A DNA stretch of 7,609 nt from Clostridia bacterium (GCA_009929975.1 RZZF01000082.1:1-7609), one strand, 5' to 3'. Positions 1 through 6,069 are shown, counted from the stretch's first letter. Notes: generated by a model not told the origin, from the sequence alone. Translations and numbers: made by a program.

Positions 1-519
1 GGCCAGAGCACGTATCTGCCGATCAAAGTCAATCAGGCAGGTGTTATCCCGGTTATTTTCGCGATTTCGATCGTGTCAATGCCATCGACGCTGGTGTCTC
101 TGTTCAATGCAGAAGGCCCGGTGGCTCGCTGGTTTATGGATTTCGGCGGCAACCCTGTCTATTATGTCGCTTATGGTCTGCTGATCATCGGGTTTACTTT
201 CTTCTATTCGATGATTCAGTTCAATCCGATTGAAGTTGCCAACAATCTGCAGAAAAACGGCGGGTTCATTCCTGGTATCCGTCCAGGACGTCCGACCGCC
301 GAGTTCATTCACCGCACATCACGGCGGCTGTCATGGTTTGACGCATTATTTCTGGTCGTCATCGTTCTGCTGCCGACCCTGATGAGTGCGATCACCAATA
401 TCAGCGGCATCTGGTTCGGCGGAACCGCGCTTCTGATCATGGTCGGTGTTTCGATCGATCTGGTCAATCAGCTGGAATCGCAGATGCTGATGCGCCATTA
501 CAAAGGATTTCTTGATTGA
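1..519 (+). CDS. secY: Protein translocase subunit SecY, C-terminal part (5' end outside window)
   Basis: SecY is the pore-forming membrane subunit of the Sec translocon, through which unfolded proteins are exported or inserted into the membrane. The frame is open from base 1, so the N-terminal part lies upstream; 172 codons are visible before the TGA at 517-519. Seen in the fragment: the family segment TYLPIKVNQAGVIPVIFAI at its start, leading into a hydrophobic helix (about residues 14-35, equivalent to TM7). A second helix lies at about 53-74 (TM8). The long cytoplasmic C5 loop follows, with PGIRPG, whose Arg (fragment residue 94) corresponds to E. coli Arg357, needed for SecA-driven export. 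Two last helices are at about 112-131 and 139-160, and a short cytoplasmic tail ends the protein. Being the last spc-type gene before adk is the normal order. A terminator-like hairpin starts right after its stop. Confidence 0.97.
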   Translation, partial: GQSTYLPIKVNQAGVIPVIFAISIVSMPSTLVSLFNAEGPVARWFMDFGGNPVYYVAYGLLIIGFTFFYSMIQFNPIEVANNLQKNGGFIPGIRPGRPTAEFIHRTSRRLSWFDALFLVVIVLLPTLMSAITNISGIWFGGTALLIMVGVSIDLVNQLESQMLMRHYKGFLD

Positions 520-520
520 T

Positions 521-570
521 AAAAAGGGCCGCGGGCACCGGACATTTGTCAGGGTGCCCCGCCTCTTTTT
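521..570 (+). terminator. Hairpin plus U-tract after secY: intrinsic terminator or attenuator
   Basis: GGGCACC (533-539) pairs perfectly with GGTGCCC (553-559). Inside it, GAC (541-543) and GTC (548-550) extend the stem to a 4-nt ATTT loop. Below it, GC 531-532 pairs with GC 561-562 around a bulged C560. The run TCTTTTT (564-570) follows directly, and the A-run at 521-525 can pair with it, which is typical of intrinsic terminators. It starts 2 nt after the secY stop and ends 36 nt before adk. It could end part of the transcripts, set the secY:adk ratio, or protect the 3' end of a processed message. Whether it terminates in vivo cannot be told from sequence. Confidence 0.75.
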
Positions 571-589
571 GTTATTTACGACAGAGCAT

Positions 590-598
590 GGAGGGAGG
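590..598 (+). promoter_or_regulatory. Doubled Shine-Dalgarno site of adk
   Basis: GGAGGGAGG contains two overlapping GGAGG cores (590-594 and 594-598). The second ends 8 nt before the ATG at 607, which is ideal spacing and fixes the adk start. The very strong site lies just after the terminator-like hairpin, so adk translation does not depend on coupling to secY. Confidence 0.8.
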
Positions 599-606
599 AC
601 TGCGTA

Positions 607-1278
607 ATGAGACTGATTCTTCTTGGTCCGCCAGGTTCTGGAAAAGGAACATTGGCAGTCGATCTGGCTCGTCTATATCATATCCGGCATATTTCCACGG
701 GTGATATTTTCCGTCAGATGATCAGAGAGAAAACTGAACTGGGTCAAAAAGCTTCAGTCTATATTGATGCCGGGCAGCTGGTGCCGGATGATCTGACGAT
801 TGCCATGGTTCAGGAACGTCTGGCATCTGAGGACTGCCGCGACGGCTTCATGCTGGATGGATTTCCCAGAACACTGCCCCAGGCTGAAGCGCTCGACCGG
901 TTGACTAGCGAAATGAACTGCCGGATAGACGCCGTTCTCAATGTCCAGGTGCCGGATGACCTCATTCTCCGGCGCTTGTCAGGCAGGCGGATGTGCCGGG
1001 GCTGTGGACGCGGCTATAATATTTACTCGATGCCGCCAAAACAGGAGAATATCTGTGATGTGTGTGGTGATCAGCTGATCCAGCGCAGCGATGATCAGCC
1101 GGAGACGATCCGGCAGCGGCTGAATGCCTATCGCGAACAGACAGAACCACTGATTGATTATTACGCGCAGCGTGATCTGCTGCTCGATGTCGACAATAGC
1201 GGCAAAATCGGTGAGAACCTGCCGGATGTGGATCGGGCATTGAAAAGCAAGCTGGGAGATGAGTCCCTGAATGGTTGA
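607..1278 (+). CDS. adk: Adenylate kinase, zinc-binding LID type
   Basis: This cytosolic enzyme catalyses ATP + AMP <-> 2 ADP and is the usual gene after secY in Firmicutes. The 223-residue product has the P-loop GPPGSGKGT (7-15), then the NMP-binding segment (about 30-59) beginning STGD. The AMP-site motif DGFPRT is at 84-89. A long LID domain carries two CxxC pairs, Cys130/Cys133 and Cys150/Cys153, the four-cysteine zinc site common in Gram-positive Adk. The LID ends in the DD..E..R.RL pattern (162-172). Length is normal or slightly long for a long-form Adk (about 215 is usual), with a few extra C-terminal residues. The ATG is fixed by the doubled GGAGG upstream. Its last 8 nt overlap the start of map, which suggests translational coupling. 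Confidence 0.98.
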   Translation: MRLILLGPPGSGKGTLAVDLARLYHIRHISTGDIFRQMIREKTELGQKASVYIDAGQLVPDDLTIAMVQERLASEDCRDGFMLDGFPRTLPQAEALDRLTSEMNCRIDAVLNVQVPDDLILRRLSGRRMCRGCGRGYNIYSMPPKQENICDVCGDQLIQRSDDQPETIRQRLNAYREQTEPLIDYYAQRDLLLDVDNSGKIGENLPDVDRALKSKLGDESLNG

Positions 1279-2026
1279 AATTAAAGAAACGTCTGAAATT
1301 AGAAAAATGGCGGCTGCCGGCCGGATTGTCGCCCAGGTGCTGGAAGCGCTGGGCAGCATGGTACGTCCTGGCATCAGCACCGCTGATCTTGATCGCGAGG
1401 CCCGCCGGATCATTGAAGGCGCAGGGGCAACACCCTCTTTCCTTGGATATGGTGAGCCTCCTTTTCCCGGATCGATCTGCGCTTCGATTGATGAGGAAGT
1501 GGTCCACGGGATACCGTCTGATGAACGCATCCTGGAAGAGGGCAGTATCATTTCCGTTGATGTCGGTGCCTGTCTTGATGGTTTCCATGGAGACGCGGCC
1601 CGTACGTTCGCGGTTGGATCCGTTGACCCGGCTGTCAGCCGGTTGATTGAAGTGACTGAGGAATGTTTCTGGCGGGCCTTTGAACTGGCTGTCCCCGGCC
1701 GTCGGCTTGGCGATCTGTCCTATGCCGTCCAGACCTGGGCTGAACAGCACGGCTATGGCGTGGTTCGTGAACTGACCGGACACGGGATCGGCCGTCATCT
1801 GCATGAGGATCCCGATCTGCCCAATTACGGACATCCGGGACGTGGTCTGAGAATAGAACCGGGTCTGGTCATCGCGATGGAGCCGATGATCAATCTCGGT
1901 ACACGTTCGGTACGGCTGCTTCAGGATGGCTGGACAATTGTCACCGCAGACGGGAAGCCATCGGCACATTATGAGAATACATTCGCCATTACAGATCATG
2001 GCCCGATGATTCTGACACAATGCTGA
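1271..2026 (+). CDS. map: Methionine aminopeptidase type I
   Basis: This enzyme removes the initiator methionine from new proteins whose second residue is small; it is a cytosolic metalloenzyme. All five metal ligands of the pita-bread fold are present, at the same numbers as in E. coli MetAP: Asp97, Asp108, His171, Glu204 and Glu235. The substrate-contacting His79 (VVHGIPS) and His178 are also present. Other family blocks seen are HGDAARTF (106-113), TGHGIGRHLHEDP (169-181) and EPMINLG (204-210). The 251-residue length is that of a compact type Ia enzyme without an N-terminal zinc or SH3-binding extension. The start overlaps the adk end by 8 nt and the stop overlaps the next gene by 7 nt, so the three genes are probably translated in a coupled way. 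No strong Shine-Dalgarno precedes the ATG. The frame and start are well supported by the fit of residue numbering. Confidence 0.98.
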   Translation: MVEIKETSEIRKMAAAGRIVAQVLEALGSMVRPGISTADLDREARRIIEGAGATPSFLGYGEPPFPGSICASIDEEVVHGIPSDERILEEGSIISVDVGACLDGFHGDAARTFAVGSVDPAVSRLIEVTEECFWRAFELAVPGRRLGDLSYAVQTWAEQHGYGVVRELTGHGIGRHLHEDPDLPNYGHPGRGLRIEPGLVIAMEPMINLGTRSVRLLQDGWTIVTADGKPSAHYENTFAITDHGPMILTQC

Positions 2027-2352
2027 GTACTGTTTTCGGGCAGCTGCGCAGCAAGGGTCTGGAGAGAGGCTCCATCGTCATATCGATGGCAGGACATGAC
2101 CGTGGCCGGCTCTATCTGGTCACAACGATCGAACCACCGTATGTCTGGCTGACGGATGGCCGCTACCGGCCGCTCGACCGCACAAAGAAAAAACGAATCA
2201 AACATCTTCGGCTGCTCGGACATCCGCAGCCGGTTGGAGTGATGGATATGATTGAGCAGCTTCCGGAAGCTGGCCGGCAAAACGCCGCGATCCGGAACCA
2301 TATCAGTGAATTCATGAACAGTCATCAAAATCCGGATAAGGAGGAAAATTGA
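2020..2352 (+). CDS. KOW-domain RNA-binding protein, L14e-like
   Basis: This small basic protein (110 aa) resembles the KOW-domain family related to archaeal/eukaryotic ribosomal protein L14e (COG2163 type), which many Clostridia encode between map and infA. Visible in order: a KOW-like stretch [19 protein letters not shown] (16-34), a second strand region YVWLTDG (41-47), a basic patch [14 protein letters not shown] (50-63) suited to RNA contact, then a weakly conserved tail. There is no signal peptide or membrane segment. The ATG at 2020 overlaps the end of map by 7 nt and has no clear Shine-Dalgarno, so it is likely translated by coupling. The stop TGA shares its last base with the infA ATG. 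The bacterial members have no firmly assigned job that I know of; its place among translation genes suggests ribosome assembly or a ribosome-associated role, which is inference. The first few residues could be mis-assigned. Confidence 0.85.
   Translation: MLSTVFGQLRSKGLERGSIVISMAGHDRGRLYLVTTIEPPYVWLTDGRYRPLDRTKKKRIKHLRLLGHPQPVGVMDMIEQLPEAGRQNAAIRNHISEFMNSHQNPDKEEN
2338..2344 (+). promoter_or_regulatory. Shine-Dalgarno site choosing the infA ATG at 2352
   Basis: AAGGAGG ends 7 nt before the ATG at 2352 but only 4 nt before an in-frame TTG at 2349. The spacing, and the fit of the protein to the usual IF-1 N-terminus, favour ATG 2352. This also gives a TGATG stop/start overlap with the preceding gene. 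Confidence 0.75.
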
Positions 2353-2573
2353 TGCCCAAGGAAGATATTATTGAAGTAGAAGGTCTTGTGACCGACGCGC
2401 TGCCGAATGCCATTTTCAAAGTCAAGCTGGAAAACGGTCATGAGATTATCGCTCATATTTCGGGAAAACTGCGTCAGCATTATATCAAGATACTGCCCGG
2501 TGACCGCGTAACGGTAGAATTATCACCCTATGATCTGACGCGCGGACGCATTACGTGGCGTGGAAAAGCCTGA
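2352..2573 (+). CDS. infA: Translation initiation factor IF-1
   Basis: IF-1 is a one-domain OB-fold protein that occupies the ribosomal A site on the 30S subunit during initiation, together with IF-2 and IF-3. The 73-residue product matches the family almost end to end: KEDIIEVEG near the start, [16 protein letters not shown] (17-32), [18 protein letters not shown] (34-51) and the near-invariant [15 protein letters not shown] (54-68). Family length is about 72. The chosen start is the ATG rather than the TTG three bases upstream, because the AAGGAGG spacing is better and the KOW gene stop then overlaps by one base (TGATG). Translation is probably coupled to the upstream gene. The next gene starts 148 bases later, behind its own promoter. 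Confidence 0.97.
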   Translation: MPKEDIIEVEGLVTDALPNAIFKVKLENGHEIIAHISGKLRQHYIKILPGDRVTVELSPYDLTRGRITWRGKA

Positions 2574-2596
2574 TTTGCGCTGAATCAGCTGAGAAA

Positions 2597-2611
2597 CAAT
2601 CAAATTGATTG
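2597..2611. repeat. Perfect 15-nt dyad upstream of the rpmJ promoter
   Basis: CAATCAA and TTGATTG are exact reverse complements around a single central A. A one-base loop cannot form an RNA hairpin, so any role is at DNA level. It lies 7 bases upstream of the -35 element (2619-2624), and that element is itself another TTGATT. It could be an operator for a DNA-binding protein or simply an A/T-rich upstream element. No regulator can be named. Confidence 0.45.
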
Positions 2612-2618
2612 AAAATGC

Positions 2619-2646
2619 TTGATTTATCGCTGGAATCTGCTACAAT
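2619..2646 (+). promoter_or_regulatory. Sigma-A-like promoter for rpmJ and the alpha operon
   Basis: The -35 is TTGATT (2619-2624), the spacer is 16 bp, and the -10 is TACAAT (2641-2646), one base off TATAAT. The predicted start is near 2653, giving a leader of about 70 nt before rpmJ. It sits in the widest gap in the ribosomal-gene part of the window, where a separate promoter for rpmJ-rplQ would be expected. Confidence 0.65.
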
Positions 2647-2687
2647 ATTTTAGCATGCGCCTGTAGACGTATTGATTAAGCTGCACC

Positions 2688-2704
2688 CCGTACCTTGTGT
2701 ATGG
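2688..2704 (+). promoter_or_regulatory. Leader hairpin next to the rpmJ Shine-Dalgarno site
   Basis: CCGTAC (2688-2693) pairs with GTATGG (2699-2704) over a 5-nt loop, with one G-U pair. The GAGGAGG Shine-Dalgarno (2707-2713) begins 2 nt after the stem. In this form the site stays free, so the hairpin may help keep it exposed or be part of a larger control fold. A modest stem like this may also be chance. Confidence 0.4.
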
Positions 2705-2721
2705 ATGAGGAGGTTGTAACC

Positions 2722-2835
2722 ATGAAAGTCAAACCATCAGTCAAACCGATGTGTGAAAAATGCAAGGTAATTCGGCGTCATGGCCGGGTTATGGTGATCT
2801 GTCAGGATCCCAAGCATAAGCAGAAACAGGGCTGA
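2722..2835 (+). CDS. rpmJ: 50S ribosomal protein L36 (bL36), zinc-binding form
   Basis: This is the smallest protein of the large subunit. The 37-residue reading frame starts [17 protein letters not shown] and ends [13 protein letters not shown], here DPKHKQKQG, the standard bL36 pattern and exact family length. Cys11, Cys14, Cys27 and His32 form the zinc ribbon, so this is the C+ (zinc-dependent) paralogue rather than the zinc-free one made under zinc starvation. GAGGAGG at 2707-2713 sits 8 nt before the ATG. It is the first gene behind the promoter at 2619-2646. Its stop codon lies inside an 8-bp hairpin. Confidence 0.97.
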   Translation: MKVKPSVKPMCEKCKVIRRHGRVMVICQDPKHKQKQG

Positions 2836-2850
2836 TCCACCAGGGTCAGC
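2831..2850 (+). promoter_or_regulatory. 8-bp hairpin over the rpmJ stop codon
   Basis: GCTGATCC (2831-2838) pairs with GGGTCAGC (2843-2850), including one G-U pair, around the 4-nt loop ACCA. No U-tract follows, so it is not an intrinsic terminator. It may be an mRNA stability or processing element, or one arm of a regulatory fold with the hairpin at 2888-2908. Confidence 0.5.
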
Positions 2851-2887
2851 TTACTACAGGAATTACACGACCAGGATGCGGCTGCTT

Positions 2888-2924
2888 CAGTCGCCGAAGA
2901 CGCGACTGTTGTTATCCTTTTCTC
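2888..2924 (+). promoter_or_regulatory. Hairpin upstream of rpsM: possible ribosomal-protein control site or weak attenuator
   Basis: CAGTCGC (2888-2894) and GCGACTG (2902-2908) pair perfectly around a 7-nt loop. A T-rich but interrupted run follows (2909-2923), making it at best a weak terminator. It lies in the 136-base gap between rpmJ and rpsM, a position comparable to the S4-binding leader before rpsM in E. coli. With the hairpin at 2831-2850 it could form an autoregulatory structure. I cannot confirm the E. coli-type pseudoknot, and the identity is inferred from position. Apart from these hairpins and the rpsM Shine-Dalgarno, nothing else is seen in this gap. Confidence 0.4.
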
Positions 2925-2957
2925 GTGTTGAACATATAGATTATGTCAGAAATCGAT

Positions 2958-2963
2958 GGAGGT
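2958..2963 (+). promoter_or_regulatory. Shine-Dalgarno site fixing the rpsM start
   Basis: GGAGGT ends 8 nt before ATG 2972. The frame is open further upstream to an ATG at 2876, but that one has no such site, and the extra 32 residues do not look like S13. Confidence 0.8.
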
Positions 2964-2971
2964 ATGAACGG

Positions 2972-3340
2972 ATGGCACGTATTGCCGGAGTGGACCTGCC
3001 CAATGAGAAGCGTGTTGAGATAGCACTTTGCTATATTTACGGCATTGGCCGGACCCTGTCTAACAAAATATTGGAATCATGCGAGATCAGTCCTGATACC
3101 CGCATGAAAGATCTCAGCGACGATGATGTCGCGAAAATCAGAGATGTCATTGAGCGGAACTATCGCGTTGAAGGTGACCTTCGCCGCGAGATTGCCATGA
3201 ATATCAAGCGTCTGACGGAAATCGGCTGTTATCGCGGACGCCGCCACCGGATGGGTCTTCCTGTTCGTGGGCAGCGGACGAAGACGAATGCCCGTACCCG
3301 CAAGGGTCCGACGCGGACAATTGCTGGCAAGCGCAAGTAA
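2972..3340 (+). CDS. rpsM: 30S ribosomal protein S13 (uS13)
   Basis: S13 sits in the head of the small subunit and contacts the P-site tRNA and the large subunit through bridge B1. The 122-residue product begins [19 protein letters not shown] and has the helix-turn-turn-helix segment IYGIGRT (22-28). The strongly basic C-terminal tail [18 protein letters not shown] (86-103) continues as [17 protein letters not shown] and reaches the tRNA. Length is that of the family (about 118-122). I chose the ATG with GGAGGT 8 nt upstream; a longer frame from 2876 adds 32 unrelated residues. It opens the S13-S11-S4-alpha-L17 block, and rpsK follows 14 bases later. Confidence 0.98.
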   Translation: MARIAGVDLPNEKRVEIALCYIYGIGRTLSNKILESCEISPDTRMKDLSDDDVAKIRDVIERNYRVEGDLRREIAMNIKRLTEIGCYRGRRHRMGLPVRGQRTKTNARTRKGPTRTIAGKRK

Positions 3341-3354
3341 GGAGGTCTTAGCAG

Positions 3355-3756
3355 ATGGCTAAAGCGACAAAAAAGACGGCAGCACGGCCAAGAAGAAGAG
3401 AACGCAAAAATATTGACCGTGGCGCTGCTCATATTCATTCAACGTTTAACAACACGATTGTGACGATCACAGACATTTCTGGCAATGCGATTTCCTGGGC
3501 CAGTGCTGGTGGAACCGGTATGCGTGGTTCACGTAAGGGAACCCCGTTTGCCGCCCAGATGGCAGCGGAGAATGCCGCCAAGACAGCAATGGAACATGGG
3601 ATGCGTACGGTCGAAGTCTATGTCAAAGGTCCTGGAGCAGGTCGTGAATCAGCGATCCGCGCGCTGCAGGCTACTGGTCTCGACGTCACATTGATCAAAG
3701 ATGTCACGCCGATTCCGCATAATGGCTGCAGACCGCCTAAAAGAAGAAGAGTCTGA
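3355..3756 (+). CDS. rpsK: 30S ribosomal protein S11 (uS11)
   Basis: S11 lies on the platform of the small subunit near the mRNA exit and the 16S rRNA 690 loop. The 133-residue protein has a basic N-terminal arm (1-20), then [16 protein letters not shown] (25-40), [14 protein letters not shown] (55-68) and [14 protein letters not shown] (91-104). It ends with the typical [13 protein letters not shown], whose Asn-Gly is the site where E. coli S11 carries iso-aspartate. Length and all core blocks are normal. AAGGAGGT at 3339-3346 overlaps the rpsM stop and sits 8 nt before the ATG, so the two genes are co-transcribed and probably coupled. Confidence 0.98.
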   Translation: MAKATKKTAARPRRRERKNIDRGAAHIHSTFNNTIVTITDISGNAISWASAGGTGMRGSRKGTPFAAQMAAENAAKTAMEHGMRTVEVYVKGPGAGRESAIRALQATGLDVTLIKDVTPIPHNGCRPPKRRRV

Positions 3757-3773
3757 TTCCGGAGGTGTAAAAC

Positions 3774-4388
3774 ATGGCTAGATATACAGAAGCAGTCTGC
3801 CGCCTGTGCCGCCGGGAGGGCGAAAAGCTCTTCCTCAAAGGCCAGCGCTGCTATACAGGAAAATGTGCGATTGCCAGGCGGAGTTTCGCTCCGGGGCAAC
3901 ACGGACAGGGACGCAAGAAAGTTTCCGAATATGGAACTCAGCTGCGCGAGAAACAAAAGACCAAACGGTTTTACGGGGTTCTGGAAGGCCAGTTCCGCAA
4001 AACGTATGAACGTGCTGAGAAGATGAAGGGTAAGAGCGGTGAAAACCTACTCCAGCTGCTGGAACTTCGCATGGACAATGTCGTCTATCGCATGGGCTTT
4101 GCCAGTTCACGCGCAGAGGCCCGCCAACTGGTGACCCATGGCCACTTCATCGTCAATGGCAATAAAATGGATATTCCTTCAGCGACAATGAAAGCCGGTG
4201 ATGAGGTCGCGGTCTGCGAATCATCCCGCCAGTCAGTCAAGTTCAAGGAACTGGACAATCGGAATGTTCCGGCCTGGTTATCATTTGACGCCGACGCTCT
4301 CAAGGGATCAATCATTCGTCTGCCTGGCCGTGAAGATGTTGATATCGAAGTCAGAGAGACACTGATCGTCGAGCTGTACTCCAAGTAA
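3774..4388 (+). CDS. rpsD: 30S ribosomal protein S4 (uS4), zinc-binding form
   Basis: S4 is a primary assembly protein of the small subunit and part of the helicase ring at the mRNA entry. The 204-residue product carries Cys9, Cys12, Cys26 and Cys31, an N-terminal zinc knuckle as in Thermus S4 (C+ form). The basic segment [13 protein letters not shown] (37-49) follows. The S4 RNA-binding domain is at about 98-160, with [20 protein letters not shown] (99-118) as its first half. The C-terminus ends IVELYSK, as is usual. GGAGGT at 3761-3766 is 7 nt upstream of the ATG. Its place inside the alpha operon matches Clostridia and Proteobacteria but not Bacillus, where rpsD stands alone. In many bacteria S4 represses its own operon. 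Confidence 0.98.
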   Translation: MARYTEAVCRLCRREGEKLFLKGQRCYTGKCAIARRSFAPGQHGQGRKKVSEYGTQLREKQKTKRFYGVLEGQFRKTYERAEKMKGKSGENLLQLLELRMDNVVYRMGFASSRAEARQLVTHGHFIVNGNKMDIPSATMKAGDEVAVCESSRQSVKFKELDNRNVPAWLSFDADALKGSIIRLPGREDVDIEVRETLIVELYSK

Positions 4389-4437
4389 TGACTGGACCAA
4401 ATGTCACTTGCTTGCAGGCGCTTGAAGGAGGAACACA

Positions 4438-5391
4438 ATGATCGAAATCAACAAGCCGATGATTGAATGTATTGAAAAGAATGAAAATGGATCATATGGC
4501 AAGTTTGTTGTCGAGCCGCTGGAACGCGGTTACGGCATCACACTTGGCAATTCACTGCGACGTGTCCTGTTGTCCTCACTTCCGGGCGCCGCGGTTACGG
4601 CTATCCGGGTTGATGGTGTGTTTCATGAATTCTCGACCGTCAAGGGTGTCATCGAGGATATGACGGAAATCATCCTTAATGTCAAGGGGATTCGCGCGAA
4701 ACTGAACGTAGACGGACCCAAAACCGTTTATATCAGCACGGAAGAAGGACGCAGCGGAATTATCACCGCCGGTGATATTGTCCGGGATGAAGAAGTTGAG
4801 ATCATGAACCCGGATCATCAGATCGCTGAACTCAGCGGTGATGGTCGCCTGTTCATGGAATTGACACTGAATAAAGGCCGCGGCTACAGCACATCAGACC
4901 GTAACAAATGGGAAAATCAGCCGATCGGTGTCATTCCGATTGACTCCATTTTTACACCGGTGACCAAAGTCAATTTCTCTGTCGAGAACACCCGTGTCGG
5001 GCAGTTCACCGATTATGACAAGCTGACACTTGAGATCTGGACAGACGCGACGGTTGAAGTCACGGAAGCGCTGAGCATCGGTTCAGGTATTCTGGCGGAG
5101 CATCTCGGTTTGTTCAAGGCTCTGACGGATTCTGAAAGCGCGACAAAGTTCACAGACAGTGGACCGGACAGCGAAATGGTGACATTGCTGGAGACAGCGA
5201 TTGAGGAGCTGGATTTTTCCGTCCGCACCTACAACTGTCTTAAACGTGCCGGTATCAACACCATCGGAGATCTGGTGGCGAGAACCGAGGACGATATGAT
5301 GAAGGTTCGCAATCTGGGTAAGAAATCGCTTGAAGAAGTTATTCAAAAATTAGATGAACTCAGCCTGTCCCTGGCAACAATCGAAGAATAA
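4438..5391 (+). CDS. rpoA: DNA-directed RNA polymerase subunit alpha
   Basis: The alpha subunit dimerises to start RNA polymerase assembly, and its C-terminal domain binds UP elements and activators. The 317-residue protein has the N-terminal assembly domain (about 1-230), with [20 protein letters not shown] (31-50), VDGVFHEF (58-65) and [13 protein letters not shown] (191-203). An acidic linker (about 231-250) follows, then the C-terminal helical domain (about 255-310) with [17 protein letters not shown] and [12 protein letters not shown]. Length is typical for Firmicutes (about 315). AAGGAGG at 4425-4431, 6 nt before the ATG, supports the start. The 49-base gap after rpsD shows no strong structure. 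rplQ follows after 35 bases. Confidence 0.99.
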   Translation: MIEINKPMIECIEKNENGSYGKFVVEPLERGYGITLGNSLRRVLLSSLPGAAVTAIRVDGVFHEFSTVKGVIEDMTEIILNVKGIRAKLNVDGPKTVYISTEEGRSGIITAGDIVRDEEVEIMNPDHQIAELSGDGRLFMELTLNKGRGYSTSDRNKWENQPIGVIPIDSIFTPVTKVNFSVENTRVGQFTDYDKLTLEIWTDATVEVTEALSIGSGILAEHLGLFKALTDSESATKFTDSGPDSEMVTLLETAIEELDFSVRTYNCLKRAGINTIGDLVARTEDDMMKVRNLGKKSLEEVIQKLDELSLSLATIEE

Positions 5392-5426
5392 GATTGTTCA
5401 CGGCTGATCAGTTAGGAGGATAAAAT

Positions 5427-5951
5427 ATGCCTGCACAGAGAAAACTTGGACGTGCCACTGATGTGCGGATGTCCATGCTCAGAGGGCTGGTGACAGCGCT
5501 TATCGTCAATGGCAGGATCGAAACAACCGAGCACCGGGCCAAAGAAGTGAAGCGGATTGCCGACAGCCTGATCGCTAAGGCGATTAAGGAAAAAGACAAT
5601 TTCACAACCCGTGACCAGGTCATTTCGTATGCTAAGAAAGATGCCAAGAACCGCAAGGTTCTCGAATCCGCGACTTCCAAGAATGGTCGCAAATATGACG
5701 TCGTCGCCCGCGAGATGAAAACGGATATTGTCAAAGTCGACGCTCCGTCACGTCTGGCGACCCGTCGTCAGCTGATCCAGTGGCTGAACAAAAGCCACGA
5801 TGAGAATGGCAAAGTCATTAACCCCGTCAACCATCTGTTTGATGTCGTTGCTCCCAAGTATGAGGGACGTGACGGGGGATATACCCGTATCATCAAGCTC
5901 GGTGCCCGTCGCGGAGACGCTGCTGAAATGGCCGTTATTGAACTGGTCTGA
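5427..5951 (+). CDS. rplQ: 50S ribosomal protein L17 (bL17), long form with internal insertion
   Basis: L17 is a large-subunit protein near the peptide exit tunnel. The N-terminal core [18 protein letters not shown] (4-21) and [16 protein letters not shown] (31-46) is canonical, as is the end [20 protein letters not shown] (145-164) followed by [10 protein letters not shown]. The protein is 174 residues, against roughly 113-130 in many bacteria. The excess is a charged, lysine-rich stretch at about 53-106 between the core and the SRLATRRQ block (108-115), plus a short one near 122-134. Similar long L17 proteins are, as I recall, found in Lachnospiraceae and related Clostridia, so this is a lineage marker rather than damage. 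AGGAGG at 5414-5419 is 7 nt before the ATG. It is the last gene before the terminator. Confidence 0.97.
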   Translation: MPAQRKLGRATDVRMSMLRGLVTALIVNGRIETTEHRAKEVKRIADSLIAKAIKEKDNFTTRDQVISYAKKDAKNRKVLESATSKNGRKYDVVAREMKTDIVKVDAPSRLATRRQLIQWLNKSHDENGKVINPVNHLFDVVAPKYEGRDGGYTRIIKLGARRGDAAEMAVIELV

Positions 5952-6004
5952 CTCAGCTAAGCGCCGACCCCGCCCGGCTCTTGCAAAAACAAATCGACCG
6001 TTTC

Positions 6005-6040
6005 AGCGGGGACAGGCAGCAGCCTGTCCCTGTTTGCTTT
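6005..6040 (+). terminator. Intrinsic terminator of the alpha operon
   Basis: GGGACAGGC (6009-6017) and GCCTGTCCC (6022-6030) form a perfect 9-bp stem around the 4-nt loop AGCA. The stem can be lengthened by four pairs at its base (two G-U). TGTTTGCTTT follows as an imperfect U-tract. It lies 53 nt after the rplQ stop and 30 nt before the ABC transporter gene. The broken U-tract may let some polymerase read through. Confidence 0.8.
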
Positions 6041-6069
6041 CATCCGGCTGTCAGTCATGAGAAAGAGAT

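Noticed and set aside
962..2020. Long open frame of 352 codons on the - strand, antisense to adk and map
   Set aside because: It lies wholly opposite two certain genes, resembles no family I recognise, is rich in Cys/His/Arg as expected of a shadow frame, and no good Shine-Dalgarno was noticed.
2349..2351. TTG start for infA three bases before the ATG
   Set aside because: Only 4 nt from the Shine-Dalgarno, and it would add an extra residue before the standard IF-1 start.
2570..2588. Hairpin CTGATT/AATCAG over the infA stop as a terminator
   Set aside because: The 6-bp A/T-rich stem is weak and no T-run follows.
2909..2944. Possible second promoter (TTGTTA and TATAGA) before rpsM
   Set aside because: The spacing of 20 bp is too long and both boxes match poorly.
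2876..2971. N-terminal extension of S13 from an upstream in-frame ATG
   Set aside because: The 32 extra residues do not resemble S13, the segment contains the hairpin at 2888-2908, and GGAGGT is correctly placed for ATG 2972.
5404..5411. CTGATCAG palindrome between rpoA and rplQ
   Set aside because: Eight bases without a loop or second copy nearby is expected by chance.
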